From positions 1 through 64,000 of the forward strand of contig CBDCIS010000006.1 of the NCBI GenBank assembly GCA_965217565.1: a DNA stretch of 64,000 nucleotides, given 5' to 3'. The notes beneath the pieces were generated by a model that searched no databases, was not told the DNA's origin, and saw nothing but the letters and a program-made list of their open reading frames with translations. Origin of the DNA: CBDCIS01 sp965217565. Lineage in GTDB: Bacteria > Chloroflexota > Dehalococcoidia > Lucifugimonadales > CATOSD01. The translations under genes and the position numbers were made by a program. Positions 15,950-25,254 of this stretch are shown in pieces; the first letter of the stretch is position 1, and each line of letters opens with the position of its first letter.

Positions 15950-18340
15950 TCACGTCTCCTCCTGATTCTGCGTCTCGCCCTTGGGCATCCGGTAGCCGAC
16001 CCTCGGCTCGGTGAAGATGTAGGTGGGGTTGTCCGCGTCGTCGCCCAGCTTGCGGCGGAGCTTGCTTACGATGGTGCGCATGGGCCGCACGTCGCCGCTG
16101 CTCTTCTCGCCCCAGACCCGTTCCAGCAGATGCTCGTAGGTCAACAGCCGCCCGGCGTTGGCCGAAAGCTCGGCGAGCAGCCGGTACTCCATCGCTATCA
16201 GCGGGAGCGGACGACCGGCAAGGGTCACCCGTCGTTCGGCATAGTCGATTGTCAGGTCGCCCAGCACGTAGGGCTCTGACGGCTCTGACGCCGCCCGCTT
16301 GCGCAGGGCCGCCCTGATCCTCGCCGCCAGCTCCGTGGGCGAAAAGGGCTTGACGACGTAATCGACGGCCCCCATGTCAAAGGCCCTGGCGATGAGCTCG
16401 TCCCGGCCGTAGGCGGACAGGAAGATGACCGGCACGTCGCCCGCCCCCAGGATGTCCTTCATCAGCTCGATGCCGTCGGTCCCCGGCAGCATGAGGTCGA
16501 GCAGGACCAGATCGGGCTTCTCCTCCCCCACGAGTCGGAGCGCCTCCTCCGGGTCCCCGGTCACAACCGGCGTGTAGCCCGCACTGGCGAGGGCGTCGCG
16601 GACGTACCTGAGCGCCTGGGGGTCGTCGTCCACCGCCAGGACGCGCACCCGTTCCCCCGGTCCCGCCACCGCTCGCCGGGCGGCGGAAGTAGAGACGGCC
16701 GTGCCGCTCCCGGCCTCCTCGACCGTCGGTATCGTGAAGGTGAACCGCGCTCCCATGCCCGGCCCCTCGCTCTCGGCCCATATCCGGCCCCCGTGCGCCT
16801 CCACTATCCCCTTGCAGATGGCGAGGCCCAGGCCCGACCCGGCGACGCCGCTCCCCAGGTCGTCGCCGTCGCTCCGGGTGAACTTCCTGAACAGGTACGG
16901 CAGTCGCTCGGAGGGTATGCCCCTCCCCTCGTCGGCCACCGAGACCGCAACGTGAACGTCTTCCCGCACTACGGTCACCGTGATTACGGACGATTCCGAG
17001 GAGTGTTTGGCCGCGTTGGACAGCAGATTGCCGACGACCTGGACGATGCGCCGCCTGTCCGCCATCACCAGGGGCAGGTCGGGCTCGATGTCGATGGCGA
17101 GGTTGTTCCTGCCCCCCGCGCTGGTGAAGGTGCTCCTCGCCCGGTCCACCAGCACCGCCACCTCCGCAGGTTCGGGAGTGACCGGCAGCGTGCCCGTCTC
17201 GATGCGCGCCACGTCCAGCAGGTCGGCAACCAGGTCGTGCATGTGGTCGGCCTGGTCCTCGATGATCCGGAAGAACTGGCGGACCACGGCCGGGTCCAGG
17301 TCGGCGGTTGAACCAAGCACGGTGGCGGCGGAGCCCTTGATGGAGGTCAGGGGCGCCCGCAGCTCGTGGCTCACCATGCCCAGGAACTCGGCCCGCAGCC
17401 GGTCCAGTTCCTCCAGCGCCGTCATGTCCTGGAGGGTGACGACCACCGACTCGACCTGTCCCTCCTCCGAGCGGATGGCGGTGGCGTTGAGCAACACGCT
17501 GACGCTCCGGCCGTCGGGGACGCCGATGACGATCTCCTCGGCCCGCACCGTCTCGCCCGTGCTGAGCGCCTCCGCCAGGGGGAACTCCCGCAGCGAGATT
17601 TCCCGCCCGTCAGCGCGCCGGATGGTCAGCACGTCGAGGAGCTGCTCCGCCGTCTGGCCGGGGTTTGTGAGGCCGTCGACAAGCCTTCTCCCCTCCCTGT
17701 TGAGGGACACCGGGACACCGTTCACGGCGTTGAACACCACGACGCCCACCGGCGAGGTGTCGATCAGCGTCTCAAGGTAGGCCTTGGCCCGCTGCTCCTC
17801 CCGGTGCCGCCGCGCATTGGCGATGGCCATCGCCGCATGGGACGCGAACATCGCCAGGGTCTCCTCGTCATCCTGTGTGAACTCCCCTCCGCCCTCCTTG
17901 TCCGATAGATAGAGGTTGCCGGCGCGTGCGCCCCGGAGACGGATGGGCGCGCCCAGGAAGCTGCCCACCGGCCCCAGGGGCGGGCCGATCTCGGGCAGGC
18001 CCAACGCCGTTGTATGGGCGGAAAAGTCGGCGAGCCGCAGCGGTTCGGGCAGGCTGCTCAGGTAGGCGAAGAACTCCGGTCCCCCCGGCAGGTTGACGAA
18101 TCGCTGGTGGTCTTCGTCCGTCAGGCCGGAGGTGATGAAGTCCTGGAGCTGTCCTGCGTCGTCGAGGATGGTGACGCCGCCCATCCTTGCGCCGGTCAGG
18201 GAGCGCGCCCCGTCCAGCACCCCTTGCAACACGGCATCGAGGTCGAGGTCTTCGGTGATGTGCAGGCTGGCCTCGCTCAGCCTGGAGAGCCGCTCCCTGA
18301 GCGCCGCTATCTCCCGCATCGGGTCGTCCGGTCGCTTCAT
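15950..18340 (-). CDS. Hybrid sensor kinase with OmpR-type output domain
   Basis: 796 residues. Order: GAF (about 20-180), PAS (190-305), HisKA with MVSHELRAPLTSIKGS (His near 323), HATPase with N-box NLLSNAAKHS and GSGLGLAICKG (420-540), receiver with VDDDPQA and phospho-acceptor in LVLLDLMLPG (Asp near 614), then a winged-helix OmpR domain (690-790: LLTYEHLLERVWG, IVSKLRRKLGDD). Kinase, receiver and DNA-binding output are thus one chain with no membrane segment, so the signal is probably cytosolic. GGGGGTGA precedes the ATG. No cognate separate regulator is adjacent. Confidence 0.85.
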   Translation of the reverse strand: MKRPDDPMREIAALRERLSRLSEASLHITEDLDLDAVLQGVLDGARSLTGARMGGVTILDDAGQLQDFITSGLTDEDHQRFVNLPGGPEFFAYLSSLPEPLRLADFSAHTTALGLPEIGPPLGPVGSFLGAPIRLRGARAGNLYLSDKEGGGEFTQDDEETLAMFASHAAMAIANARRHREEQRAKAYLETLIDTSPVGVVVFNAVNGVPVSLNREGRRLVDGLTNPGQTAEQLLDVLTIRRADGREISLREFPLAEALSTGETVRAEEIVIGVPDGRSVSVLLNATAIRSEEGQVESVVVTLQDMTALEELDRLRAEFLGMVSHELRAPLTSIKGSAATVLGSTADLDPAVVRQFFRIIEDQADHMHDLVADLLDVARIETGTLPVTPEPAEVAVLVDRARSTFTSAGGRNNLAIDIEPDLPLVMADRRRIVQVVGNLLSNAAKHSSESSVITVTVVREDVHVAVSVADEGRGIPSERLPYLFRKFTRSDGDDLGSGVAGSGLGLAICKGIVEAHGGRIWAESEGPGMGARFTFTIPTVEEAGSGTAVSTSAARRAVAGPGERVRVLAVDDDPQALRYVRDALASAGYTPVVTGDPEEALRLVGEEKPDLVLLDLMLPGTDGIELMKDILGAGDVPVIFLSAYGRDELIARAFDMGAVDYVVKPFSPTELAARIRAALRKRAASEPSEPYVLGDLTIDYAERRVTLAGRPLPLIAMEYRLLAELSANAGRLLTYEHLLERVWGEKSSGDVRPMRTIVSKLRRKLGDDADNPTYIFTEPRVGYRMPKGETQNQEET

Positions 18341-18648
18341 CTCGTCACCCCCTCGATTCGGGTGCGGAGGCCGATGCTCCCGTCCTCGCTGAGCGGCTGA
18401 ATTCGGGCCACCCGGGGCAATTATGCCATTCTTCTCGAAAGGTTACAAGAAGTCATAGAAAAACGGCCGAAAAGTCACGGCTATATTACACGCGGATTGT
18501 ATAATTGGGGCTGCATTTGCCCATTGACGGGAGATATTCACTTGGCGTTCGACAGGCCGATACCTGCAACAGAGACAGCGGGCGCACCGGCGGCGCTAGC
18601 CGCCGTGCCGACCGCGCTTGAGGCCGTCTTCGCCTGCGGGGAGAAAGA
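18341..18648 (+). promoter_or_regulatory. Divergent promoter region and short leader ORF
   Basis: Between the kinase (minus) and the protease (plus). A perfect -10 hexamer TATAAT lies at 18500-18505, but only a poor -35 is present 17 bases upstream. A 36-codon frame begins with TTG at 18542 (GGGAGA upstream) and ends at 18650-18652, overlapping the protease ATG as ATGA. It could be a coupling leader peptide. The frame is Ala/Pro rich, so chance openness in GC-rich DNA cannot be excluded. Confidence 0.35.
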
Positions 18649-19911
18649 ATGACTCTCCCACGGGCCAACCGGCGATTGACCTTGCGGACCGCGACAGTCC
18701 TGCTGGCTCTTGTGGGGCTTGCCATTCTGTTGGTCGGCGCTCCGCCAGTATCCGCTGACGACCCGCCGCCGCCCCACGCCGCGCCGCCGGACGCTCCCCA
18801 CCGCCTACGGGTCTCTCCCGGCGGGAGCGGGGAGTTGGCTGCCTCCTGGAGAGCGCCCCATGACGACGGCGGTTCGCCAATCATCGGGTACAAGGTGCAG
18901 TGGAAGTCCGGTTCCGAGGACTATGACGACTCGGCCTCATCGACCCGTCAGGCGGTGATTACGGACCCTAACCGACTTGGGCACACCATCAGGGGCCTGA
19001 GTAACGGAACAGAGTACACCGTGCGGGTCATCGCCACCAACAGCGTTGGCGACGGCCCACCGTCCCTCGAGGAATCGGCCACGACGCATCCGGAGTCCGA
19101 TCCGGAGCCCGGAGATGAACCGGACGGCTCAACAGGAGGCTACGGCCAGGACGGGGTTTACACCTGGCGGGACGGCGACAGGGTGATGAGGGTACGGCTT
19201 GAGCCGGGTGCGGACAAGGAAGCGTATGGCGTCAGGGAGAGCGACCCTGTCTTTCGCTCTGAGTCGGGTGGCGGCGTGATGACTCTTCCCGGCGGCGTTC
19301 TGCTGGCGCTCGACTCCTCGTGGAGTCCTTCCCAGGTGGACGCGTTCTTCTCGAAGAACCAAATCAAGCGGAACAGGGTGTCCCCTCTCGGTTTCCTCGA
19401 CAACGCCTTCTTTGTAGAGACTGAACCGGGCTTCCCGTCACTGGATCTAGCCAATGACCTGGCCGAACAGGATGGAGTGGTCATATCGACGCCCAACTGG
19501 GGCATGGAAGTCGAAACCCACCAGACTCCGCCGGAAGACGACGACCACGGCAACACCATCGACGCTGCTACGGTCCTGCCGTTGAACACCCGGATGTCCG
19601 GCGTGATCAACTCGGACGATGACGTGGACGTCTTTCAGTTCCAGGTCTCCGAGTCCACCCTGGTCGCAGTCGGCAACTTCGAAGAGGGAGAAGAGGGAGG
19701 TCTGCATCCCCTGCTTGGAAACTACTTCACTATCGTCGACGCCTCTGAGGAATTGGTGACCCGGGGTTCTAGAAACGCTCTTGTGCGTCTGGAGGCCGGA
19801 ACCTACTACGTCAAGGTGGCCGTCTGGTCACGCGAATCCCCGTGGGAGTACGACATCGAGGTCAGGACGATACCGGACCAGGGGGATACCATATCGTCGT
19901 GGATACCGTGA
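18649..19911 (+). CDS. Secreted protease locus, N-terminal part (Fn3, PPC)
   Basis: 420 residues, the first of three pieces of one locus. Signal peptide (TATVLLALVGLAILLVGAP, cleavage near VSADD), a fibronectin III domain (about 45-150, APDAPHRL..GSPIIGYKVQW..YTVRVIATNSVGDGPPS), a subtilase-type propeptide-like section, and a bacterial pre-peptidase C-terminal-like domain (about 300-410, MSGVINSDDDVDVFQFQV). The frame ends at 19911. The protein continues one frame back from 19885, where five Gs stand (19881-19885), so a single base seems missing. SD GGGAGAAAG precedes the ATG. Confidence 0.7.
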   Translation: MTLPRANRRLTLRTATVLLALVGLAILLVGAPPVSADDPPPPHAAPPDAPHRLRVSPGGSGELAASWRAPHDDGGSPIIGYKVQWKSGSEDYDDSASSTRQAVITDPNRLGHTIRGLSNGTEYTVRVIATNSVGDGPPSLEESATTHPESDPEPGDEPDGSTGGYGQDGVYTWRDGDRVMRVRLEPGADKEAYGVRESDPVFRSESGGGVMTLPGGVLLALDSSWSPSQVDAFFSKNQIKRNRVSPLGFLDNAFFVETEPGFPSLDLANDLAEQDGVVISTPNWGMEVETHQTPPEDDDHGNTIDAATVLPLNTRMSGVINSDDDVDVFQFQVSESTLVAVGNFEEGEEGGLHPLLGNYFTIVDASEELVTRGSRNALVRLEAGTYYVKVAVWSRESPWEYDIEVRTIPDQGDTISSWIP

Positions 19912-20597
19912 CCGATGTGATCATCGAACCTCAGTTCGAAGATTATAAGAGTGTCTTTGCATGGACGCATACTTTCATTCCCATCAACGTGAACCTGCTG
20001 GACGCCTCCGGCGACTCTGCCCACCGTCTGGCCAATGATGGTGTAGATTTCGATGGCAGGCCGTACCGCCTAGCTGCCGGTACCCATTACTTTCGCATAT
20101 CCGCCTATCAACCCGACCCACATCTACGTCCCTACGTCCTTAGGTTGCGTGAGAGCACCGAATACGCGGAATTCATCGACGGCTGCGCCGACATTACCCC
20201 GGACTCAATCGATCCCCTGCACGGATGCCAGTGGCATCTCCATAACGACGAGGACAACGAGGGAACGCCGGGGAATGACATCAACCTGGGCGACGTATGG
20301 CAGACCACCAAGGGAGAGGGAGTAAACGTAGCCATCATCGATCAGACCGTGGAATCGGTCCACGAGGACCTGAGTGAGAACTGGAACGCCGATCTCAGCC
20401 ACAACTACCTTTCGGAGGGCCAAGAAGCCAACCACTTCTATGACCATGGCACCGGCGTAGCCGGAATCGTGGCGGCGCGGGATAACGGCAAGGGGATAAT
20501 CGGGGTGGCGCCTCGCGCCTCCATAGTCGGTTACAGCATCCTGGAATCGATGGTGCTACCCTCAAAAACGCCGTTGACGCCTTCACACGCACTATAG
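19842..20597 (+). CDS. S8 protease locus, middle part (Asp and His of triad)
   Basis: The real homologous part starts near 19885 (GYHIVVDTVTDVIIEPQ), in frame with the upstream piece if one base is restored. It completes a second PPC-like domain and enters the subtilisin catalytic domain: catalytic Asp in VAIIDQTVE, catalytic His in YDHGTGVAGIVAA. At about 20547 (GGAATCGATGG) the frame shifts again. The continuation DGATLKNAVDAFTRTIEKVA is readable one frame away up to the start of the next piece. The gene is therefore a pseudogene or carries assembly errors. Confidence 0.65.
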   Translation: MGVRHRGQDDTGPGGYHIVVDTVTDVIIEPQFEDYKSVFAWTHTFIPINVNLLDASGDSAHRLANDGVDFDGRPYRLAAGTHYFRISAYQPDPHLRPYVLRLRESTEYAEFIDGCADITPDSIDPLHGCQWHLHNDEDNEGTPGNDINLGDVWQTTKGEGVNVAIIDQTVESVHEDLSENWNADLSHNYLSEGQEANHFYDHGTGVAGIVAARDNGKGIIGVAPRASIVGYSILESMVLPSKTPLTPSHAL

Positions 20598-20677
20598 AGA
20601 AGGTCGCCGTAGCGAACAACAGCTGGGGTTTTCGCTACGGCAGCTACGATATAGCTTCGCAACTCTGGACTGAGGCC

Positions 20678-23600
20678 TTGAAGGCAGGAGCAACCAGAGG
20701 ATTGGATGGCAAGGGCGTTCTCTACGTTTTCGCCGCCGGCAACGGGCACAAATCCGGGCAGCACCCTAACCTGTCCGAAAGCAGGAACTCATACCTCCAG
20801 ACCCTGGCCTGCGCCGTCGATTCGGACGGCATCCGGGAGTACTACTCGGAAATAGACTATGTGATGTGGGTCTGCGCCCCCTCTGCCAACATCACCACCG
20901 ACAACCTGAATCGATACAGGCAGGACTTCGGCGGCACCTCCGCCGCAGCGCCCATCGTGTCCGGCGTGGCTGCACTCGTGCGCAGCGCGAATCCCAGCCT
21001 CACCTGGCGTGACGTGAAGCTCATTCTGGCGGGGTCGGCCCGGAAGACCGACCCTGACAACGCCAGTTGGGAGGAGGGCGCGCTCAAGTACGGCTCCGAC
21101 ACCGAGCGGTACTCCTACAACCCGGAGTACGGCTTCGGCGTGGTTGACGCCACGGCCGCCGTGGAACTAGCCCAGGACTGGACCACCCTGCCGCCATTCC
21201 TGAACAGCAGCGCAGAAACCGCAAGGACCACCCTGTCGATACCCGAAACGGAGAACGGGTCAGATCCCACACCCCTCGCCAGCAAGCTGTCAGTCATCTC
21301 ACACGTCAACTTCATCGAATTCGTCGAGGTCCACGTGCACATCGACCACCCCGCCTTCCGGGAGCTGAGAATCACGCTGGAGTCGCCATCGGGAACCACA
21401 TCGGTGCTAATGCCAGGAGAAAGCACTTTCGAAGAGGACTCATATATCGACGTCCCCTTCCGCATGGGCTCCGCCCGGCACCTCGCCGAAGACCCCAACG
21501 GAACCTGGACATTACGCGTCAGCGACCACAGGGAAGGCAGACAGGGCATTCTGAAGGGATGGAGCATCAAGTTCTACGGTCACGGTGACAGCACGGCGAT
21601 ACAGGTCATAACCGGCACCGCCCAAGTCCACGAGACGCTCACGGTGGACACATCGCGCATCGCAGACGGACTCACCGGCGTGGTGTTCACCTATCAGTGG
21701 CTGGCCGATGGTACGGAGATTTGGGGCGCGACGAATGCCAGCTACACTCCGAGGAACGCCGAGACGGGCAAGACCCTCTCAGTGAAGGTCAGCTTTATCG
21801 ACGATAGGAGCTTCCAATCGACGTGGACCAGTGCGCCGACGGCGGTGATCGCAGCACCGGGCGGCACCGTCTGGTGGGCGAAGATGGACGCGGGCAGAGA
21901 CAGTGGAGCTTCGGGCTACAACTCATTTCTCAATTACGGGACGCTTTCGCCAATTGCATTCTCACTGGACGGAAACGACTACGTGGTGAAGGCATTGCTT
22001 GCTCAAGGCAACGGGGACGTCAAGTTGTACCTCAGCCAGAAGATTCCCGGCGACTTCACACTCGATGTGGGGAGGAGCCGACTTTCATCCCAAGACGCCA
22101 GGGGAAGGGAGATCACAAACCCGGCGGTGAAGTCGTACTACTACACGTGGGTCAATACCGACGAGACTTTCCGACGTGAGGTGGTTGTCATGAGCGTGGG
22201 CATGCCGACAATCACCGGCACTGCGCGGGTGGGCGAGACGCTGATCGTGGATACGTCCGGTATCGAGGATGCCGACGGGCTGACCGGAGCGAGCTTCAGC
22301 TACCAGTGGCTGGCCGATAACCAGGACATCCCCGGCGCGACCGGCGATAGCTATGCCCTGGTGGGCTCCGACTCGGGCAAGACTATCAGAGTTAGGGTGT
22401 CCTTCACCGATGACGCCGATAACGAGGAGACACTAAGCAGTGCGCCAACGGCAACGGTGGTACGCGCCCCGCCGGGTGCGCCGCAGCGCCTGGTCGTGTC
22501 GCCCCACGACAGTGGCGGCCTTCACTTTCAGTGGGAAGCACCAGTCAGCGACGGCGGTTCCCCGATTATCTGGTACAAGGTGCAGTGGGAGGAGACCGGG
22601 GGCGTCCAGGGTGTCTCGCCCTGGAGTCCCGATATGAATCAGATCTTGGTATGGAGAACAGCACTTCACATCATCACCGGGCTGAGCGACGGCGTGGAGT
22701 ACGCGGTCAGGGTCATCGCCACCAACAGCCTGGGCGACGGCCCACCCTCGGCAGAAGTGCGTGGAACGCCCGGGGAAACGACACCGCCGGAGCTTTCGAC
22801 CGCGACGGTGGATGGCGCAACCATGACCCTGACATACGATAAGGACCTGGACGAGAACTCAGAACCTTCGCCAGACACCTTCTCGGTAACCGCCGGCGGC
22901 ACGGGCCGGGCGGTTGACGGGGTGTCGGTGTCCGGCAGTTCGGTGATACTGACTCTGGGGTCGGCAGTGGCGTCCGGGGCGACGGTGACGGTGAGCTACG
23001 CCGTGCCGACGGATGCCGCCGCTCCCCGAATTCAGGACGACGCGGGCAATCCTGCCGCGTCCTTCAGCGACCAGGACGTGGAGAACAACACTCCCCCGCC
23101 AGCCAACACTCCGGCCACGGGTGCGCCGACCATCACCGGGACGGCCCAGGTGGGGGATACGCTGACGGCGGACATCTCCGGCATCGGCGACGCCGACGGG
23201 CTGGACAACGCCACCTTCTCCTACCAGTGGATTGCCGGAACCACCGACATCTCCGGGGCAACGGAGTCCACCTACACCCTGGTTGCCGACGACGCTGGCC
23301 TGACCATCCAGGTGAAGGTGTCGTTCTTTGACGACAAGAACAACCAGGAAACGCTGACCAGCGCGGCGACGGCTGCGGTGGCAGCGGCTGCCCCGGGTCC
23401 GATCACTGGATTCACCGTGGTGGACGCCTCCGACCAGTCGGTCGAAGGCGCCCTGGCTGACGGCGGCACCCTGGCGCTCGACGACCCGGACGGCGGCAGC
23501 TACGGCATCCGGGCCGACCTGGAGTCCGGCGCGACCATCGGCAGCATGAGTCTGCAACTCACCGGAGCAAAGACCCATGACCAGACGGAAAACATCGCGC

Positions 23601-23947
23601 CGTACTCGCTGTACGGTGACAGTGGCGGCAACCTGAGCGGCGAGTCGCTGCCCGTTGGCGAGTACACGCTGACGGCGACCGCCTACATCGAGTTCCTGTC
23701 CGCGACGACGCCGGGCGGCCCGGTGATGGCGCAGACGCTGGTAGTAATCCTGGTCTATGCCGCGTTCCTGTTCAAAGCGCCCGCGACGCCTACAGGCTTG
23801 ATTATGGCGGCGATCGTGCTGATACTGACGCCCTGGGTGCCCGTGCTGTTCGGCTACGGCTCCACAATCGCGGCATCGATCAACATGGTGAACATCGTAG
23901 TCGGCGCGCTCATCTACCGAGTGTTCGCGGCGAGAACGGAGAGTTGA
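20678..23947 (+). CDS. S8 protease locus, C-terminal part (Ser, P domain, Ig/Fn3)
   Basis: 1089 residues. It opens inside the peptidase domain (VLYVFAAGNG) with the catalytic Ser in GGTSAAAPIVSG; Ala in place of Met after GTS and the following P domain (about 180-305, HVNFIEFVEVHVHIDHP..LKGWSIKFYG) mark the kexin/proprotein-convertase branch. Then come Ig-like repeats of the ITGTA..GETL type (three), one Fn3 domain, a SwmB-like domain (PELSTATVDGATMTLTYDK) and a C-terminal membrane region with three helices (TLVVILVYAAFLF, GLIMAAIVLILTPWVPVLF, INMVNIVVGALIYRVF). Translation runs straight into the next gene (TGATG overlap). Confidence 0.72.
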   Translation: MKAGATRGLDGKGVLYVFAAGNGHKSGQHPNLSESRNSYLQTLACAVDSDGIREYYSEIDYVMWVCAPSANITTDNLNRYRQDFGGTSAAAPIVSGVAALVRSANPSLTWRDVKLILAGSARKTDPDNASWEEGALKYGSDTERYSYNPEYGFGVVDATAAVELAQDWTTLPPFLNSSAETARTTLSIPETENGSDPTPLASKLSVISHVNFIEFVEVHVHIDHPAFRELRITLESPSGTTSVLMPGESTFEEDSYIDVPFRMGSARHLAEDPNGTWTLRVSDHREGRQGILKGWSIKFYGHGDSTAIQVITGTAQVHETLTVDTSRIADGLTGVVFTYQWLADGTEIWGATNASYTPRNAETGKTLSVKVSFIDDRSFQSTWTSAPTAVIAAPGGTVWWAKMDAGRDSGASGYNSFLNYGTLSPIAFSLDGNDYVVKALLAQGNGDVKLYLSQKIPGDFTLDVGRSRLSSQDARGREITNPAVKSYYYTWVNTDETFRREVVVMSVGMPTITGTARVGETLIVDTSGIEDADGLTGASFSYQWLADNQDIPGATGDSYALVGSDSGKTIRVRVSFTDDADNEETLSSAPTATVVRAPPGAPQRLVVSPHDSGGLHFQWEAPVSDGGSPIIWYKVQWEETGGVQGVSPWSPDMNQILVWRTALHIITGLSDGVEYAVRVIATNSLGDGPPSAEVRGTPGETTPPELSTATVDGATMTLTYDKDLDENSEPSPDTFSVTAGGTGRAVDGVSVSGSSVILTLGSAVASGATVTVSYAVPTDAAAPRIQDDAGNPAASFSDQDVENNTPPPANTPATGAPTITGTAQVGDTLTADISGIGDADGLDNATFSYQWIAGTTDISGATESTYTLVADDAGLTIQVKVSFFDDKNNQETLTSAATAAVAAAAPGPITGFTVVDASDQSVEGALADGGTLALDDPDGGSYGIRADLESGATIGSMSLQLTGAKTHDQTENIAPYSLYGDSGGNLSGESLPVGEYTLTATAYIEFLSATTPGGPVMAQTLVVILVYAAFLFKAPATPTGLIMAAIVLILTPWVPVLFGYGSTIAASINMVNIVVGALIYRVFAARTES

Positions 23948-24294
23948 TGTTGAAGCCCCACTTTGTGATCCTGCTCGCCTGTTTCGTGCTGCTAGCGGGT
24001 CTTATTGGTTGCCAGAACGACCTCAGTGATGAAGAGATAGACCGAATGGCTGAGGGCATGGTCGAGGCGCTGATGACCAATCCGAGGTACCTAGCGTACT
24101 TGGAGGACGAGGACGGCGAGATGGTGAAAGCGTTCGCGAACGCCATGCTGGAGCATCCGTCGTACCAGACTACACAGGAAGAGGACTGCGCTATGTTCAT
24201 CCTTATGGCGACGGTGCAGTCGGGCGATTACACGATGCCGCCCGACTCAGACTCCGACAGGCTGTGTGCATGGTATATTCGCCAGTTAGAGTAG
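23947..24294 (+). CDS. Small lipoprotein coupled to the protease gene
   Basis: 115 residues from the ATG at 23947 that overlaps the protease stop (TGATG), so translation is probably coupled. A signal peptide with lipobox LLAGLIGC gives a lipid-anchored protein. The mature part is acidic and helical (SDEEIDRMAEGMVEALMTNP) with two more cysteines. No family recognised. The coupling suggests it assists or anchors the protease at the membrane surface. Confidence 0.65.
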   Translation: MLKPHFVILLACFVLLAGLIGCQNDLSDEEIDRMAEGMVEALMTNPRYLAYLEDEDGEMVKAFANAMLEHPSYQTTQEEDCAMFILMATVQSGDYTMPPDSDSDRLCAWYIRQLE

Positions 24295-24306
24295 AAGGAC
24301 ACGGGT

Positions 24307-24363
24307 AATGCGCCTGGTCAAACTGCTGACTCTAGTGGTGTTCGCGGCGAGAACGGAGAGCTG
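24307..24363 (+). repeat. Short ORF carrying a copy of the protease gene 3' end
   Basis: GTGTTCGCGGCGAGAACGGA (and two to three more bases) at about 24340 is repeated from 23924, the last codons of the protease (VFAARTES). Here it ends an 18-codon frame (MRLVKLLTLVVFAARTES). This points to a small duplication of a gene tail between the lipoprotein and the next small gene. Confidence 0.5.
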
Positions 24364-24374
24364 AGGGAGGGACT

Positions 24375-24614
24375 ATGATGAAATGGGTAAAACGATGGTG
24401 GCTGCCGTCGTTGGCTTTCTACAACGCGATAATGGCGGCAGCGCTGATCGGGCATGCCCTCTGGAGCGACTTTGAGAGGATGTCCGTTGGGGAAGTGGCG
24501 TTTGTCGCCCTATTGGCCCTGGTCTCCGCCGCGATCGGCGGGTACTCGACCGGGCAGAAAGTAAGTGAAGGACGTATGGAACTATTGTTAAGTTGCTGCG
24601 TAACGGAGAGTTAG
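24375..24614 (+). CDS. Small membrane protein
   Basis: 79 residues with GGGAGGGA upstream of the ATG pair. Two hydrophobic helices are visible (SLAFYNAIMAAALIGHAL and VAFVALLALVSAAIGGY) with a basic start (KWVKRWW), so it is a two-pass membrane protein. No family recognised. Follows the protease/lipoprotein pair on the same strand. Confidence 0.5.
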   Translation: MMKWVKRWWLPSLAFYNAIMAAALIGHALWSDFERMSVGEVAFVALLALVSAAIGGYSTGQKVSEGRMELLLSCCVTES

Positions 24615-24731
24615 GATCAAGGCGCGGCAAGGTGCTCGCGGCGCGGCGAGGCTGGGCGTGGCTCGGCTAGGCGAGGCCAGGCGAGGTGATGCTGGCGCGC
24701 CTGGGTCTCCAGGTCCGCCAGCACAGGAGAT
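24615..24731 (+). repeat. Degenerate GGCGAGGC-type tandem repeat
   Basis: About 24625-24690 consists of loosely repeated 8-11 base units such as GCGGCGAGGCTGG, GCTAGGCGAGGCCA and GGCGAGGTGATG. It is low-complexity DNA without a coding frame and may come from slippage. Confidence 0.4.
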
Positions 24732-24944
24732 ATGATGGCGTTCGACTATGGACATGCGGCGTACAGGACGGCGCGAGCGCAGGCGTTCGCCCGCATCGGC
24801 GGTCGCGTCCCCTGGGGCGCGGAGGCGGAGTACGCCTACCGTGCGGGCTACGACAGCCGGGGCCGGGTCTCGGTGACTCACGTCGTCGATGATCGGGGCT
24901 ACTCCGCCATGTTGAAGCAACCGGAGCCGGGTGCTGCTGCGTAG
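24732..24944 (+). CDS. Small hypothetical protein
   Basis: 70 residues, AGGAGA directly before two adjacent ATG codons (24732 and 24735; the second has the better spacing). Sequence such as FDYGHAAYRTARAQAFARIG and AEYAYRAGYDSRGRV is Tyr/Arg/Ala rich and probably helical. No family recognised. The frame could be real because of the good ribosome site, but it is short. Confidence 0.35.
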   Translation: MMAFDYGHAAYRTARAQAFARIGGRVPWGAEAEYAYRAGYDSRGRVSVTHVVDDRGYSAMLKQPEPGAAA

Positions 24945-25254
24945 TCCAATGCCGGGGCAACGCCAAGGTCACGGTCGACGGCACGACGAGGCCCCGGAGC
25001 CGCAGCAGACGCTGTTCTCCTGGGCGGAGTGCATGGCCGAGGAGCCGGTCGGCGCGGGACGCTAGGCCGCTACGTAAAAAGGGGGAGGACACCGCACCTC
25101 GGTGTCCTCCCCCTTGGCTGCCAATGTATGCGGCCTTTTTTGCGTTCCAGCCCGACCGCCCATCCATGTATGGGGGCCTATTTGCTGTCTCTGCCAGGCC
25201 GGGCTGCGGGTCAGGGCTTGGGGCCGCCCGGCCTCTCCGGCGTAGGGCTTACTC
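24945..25254. other. Convergent intergenic region
   Basis: It separates plus-strand small genes from the minus-strand surface gene. It holds the terminator at 25076-25113 and no plausible gene. Confidence 0.5.
25076..25113 (-). terminator. Strong terminator for the surface protein gene
   Basis: A perfect 14-bp GC-rich stem (GGGGGAGGACACCG at 25081-25094, its complement at 25100-25113) with a 5-base loop. Read on the minus strand it is followed by TTTTT (25080-25076), so it ends transcripts of the gene at 25.3-31.3 kb. It may also stop plus-strand transcripts. Confidence 0.8.
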
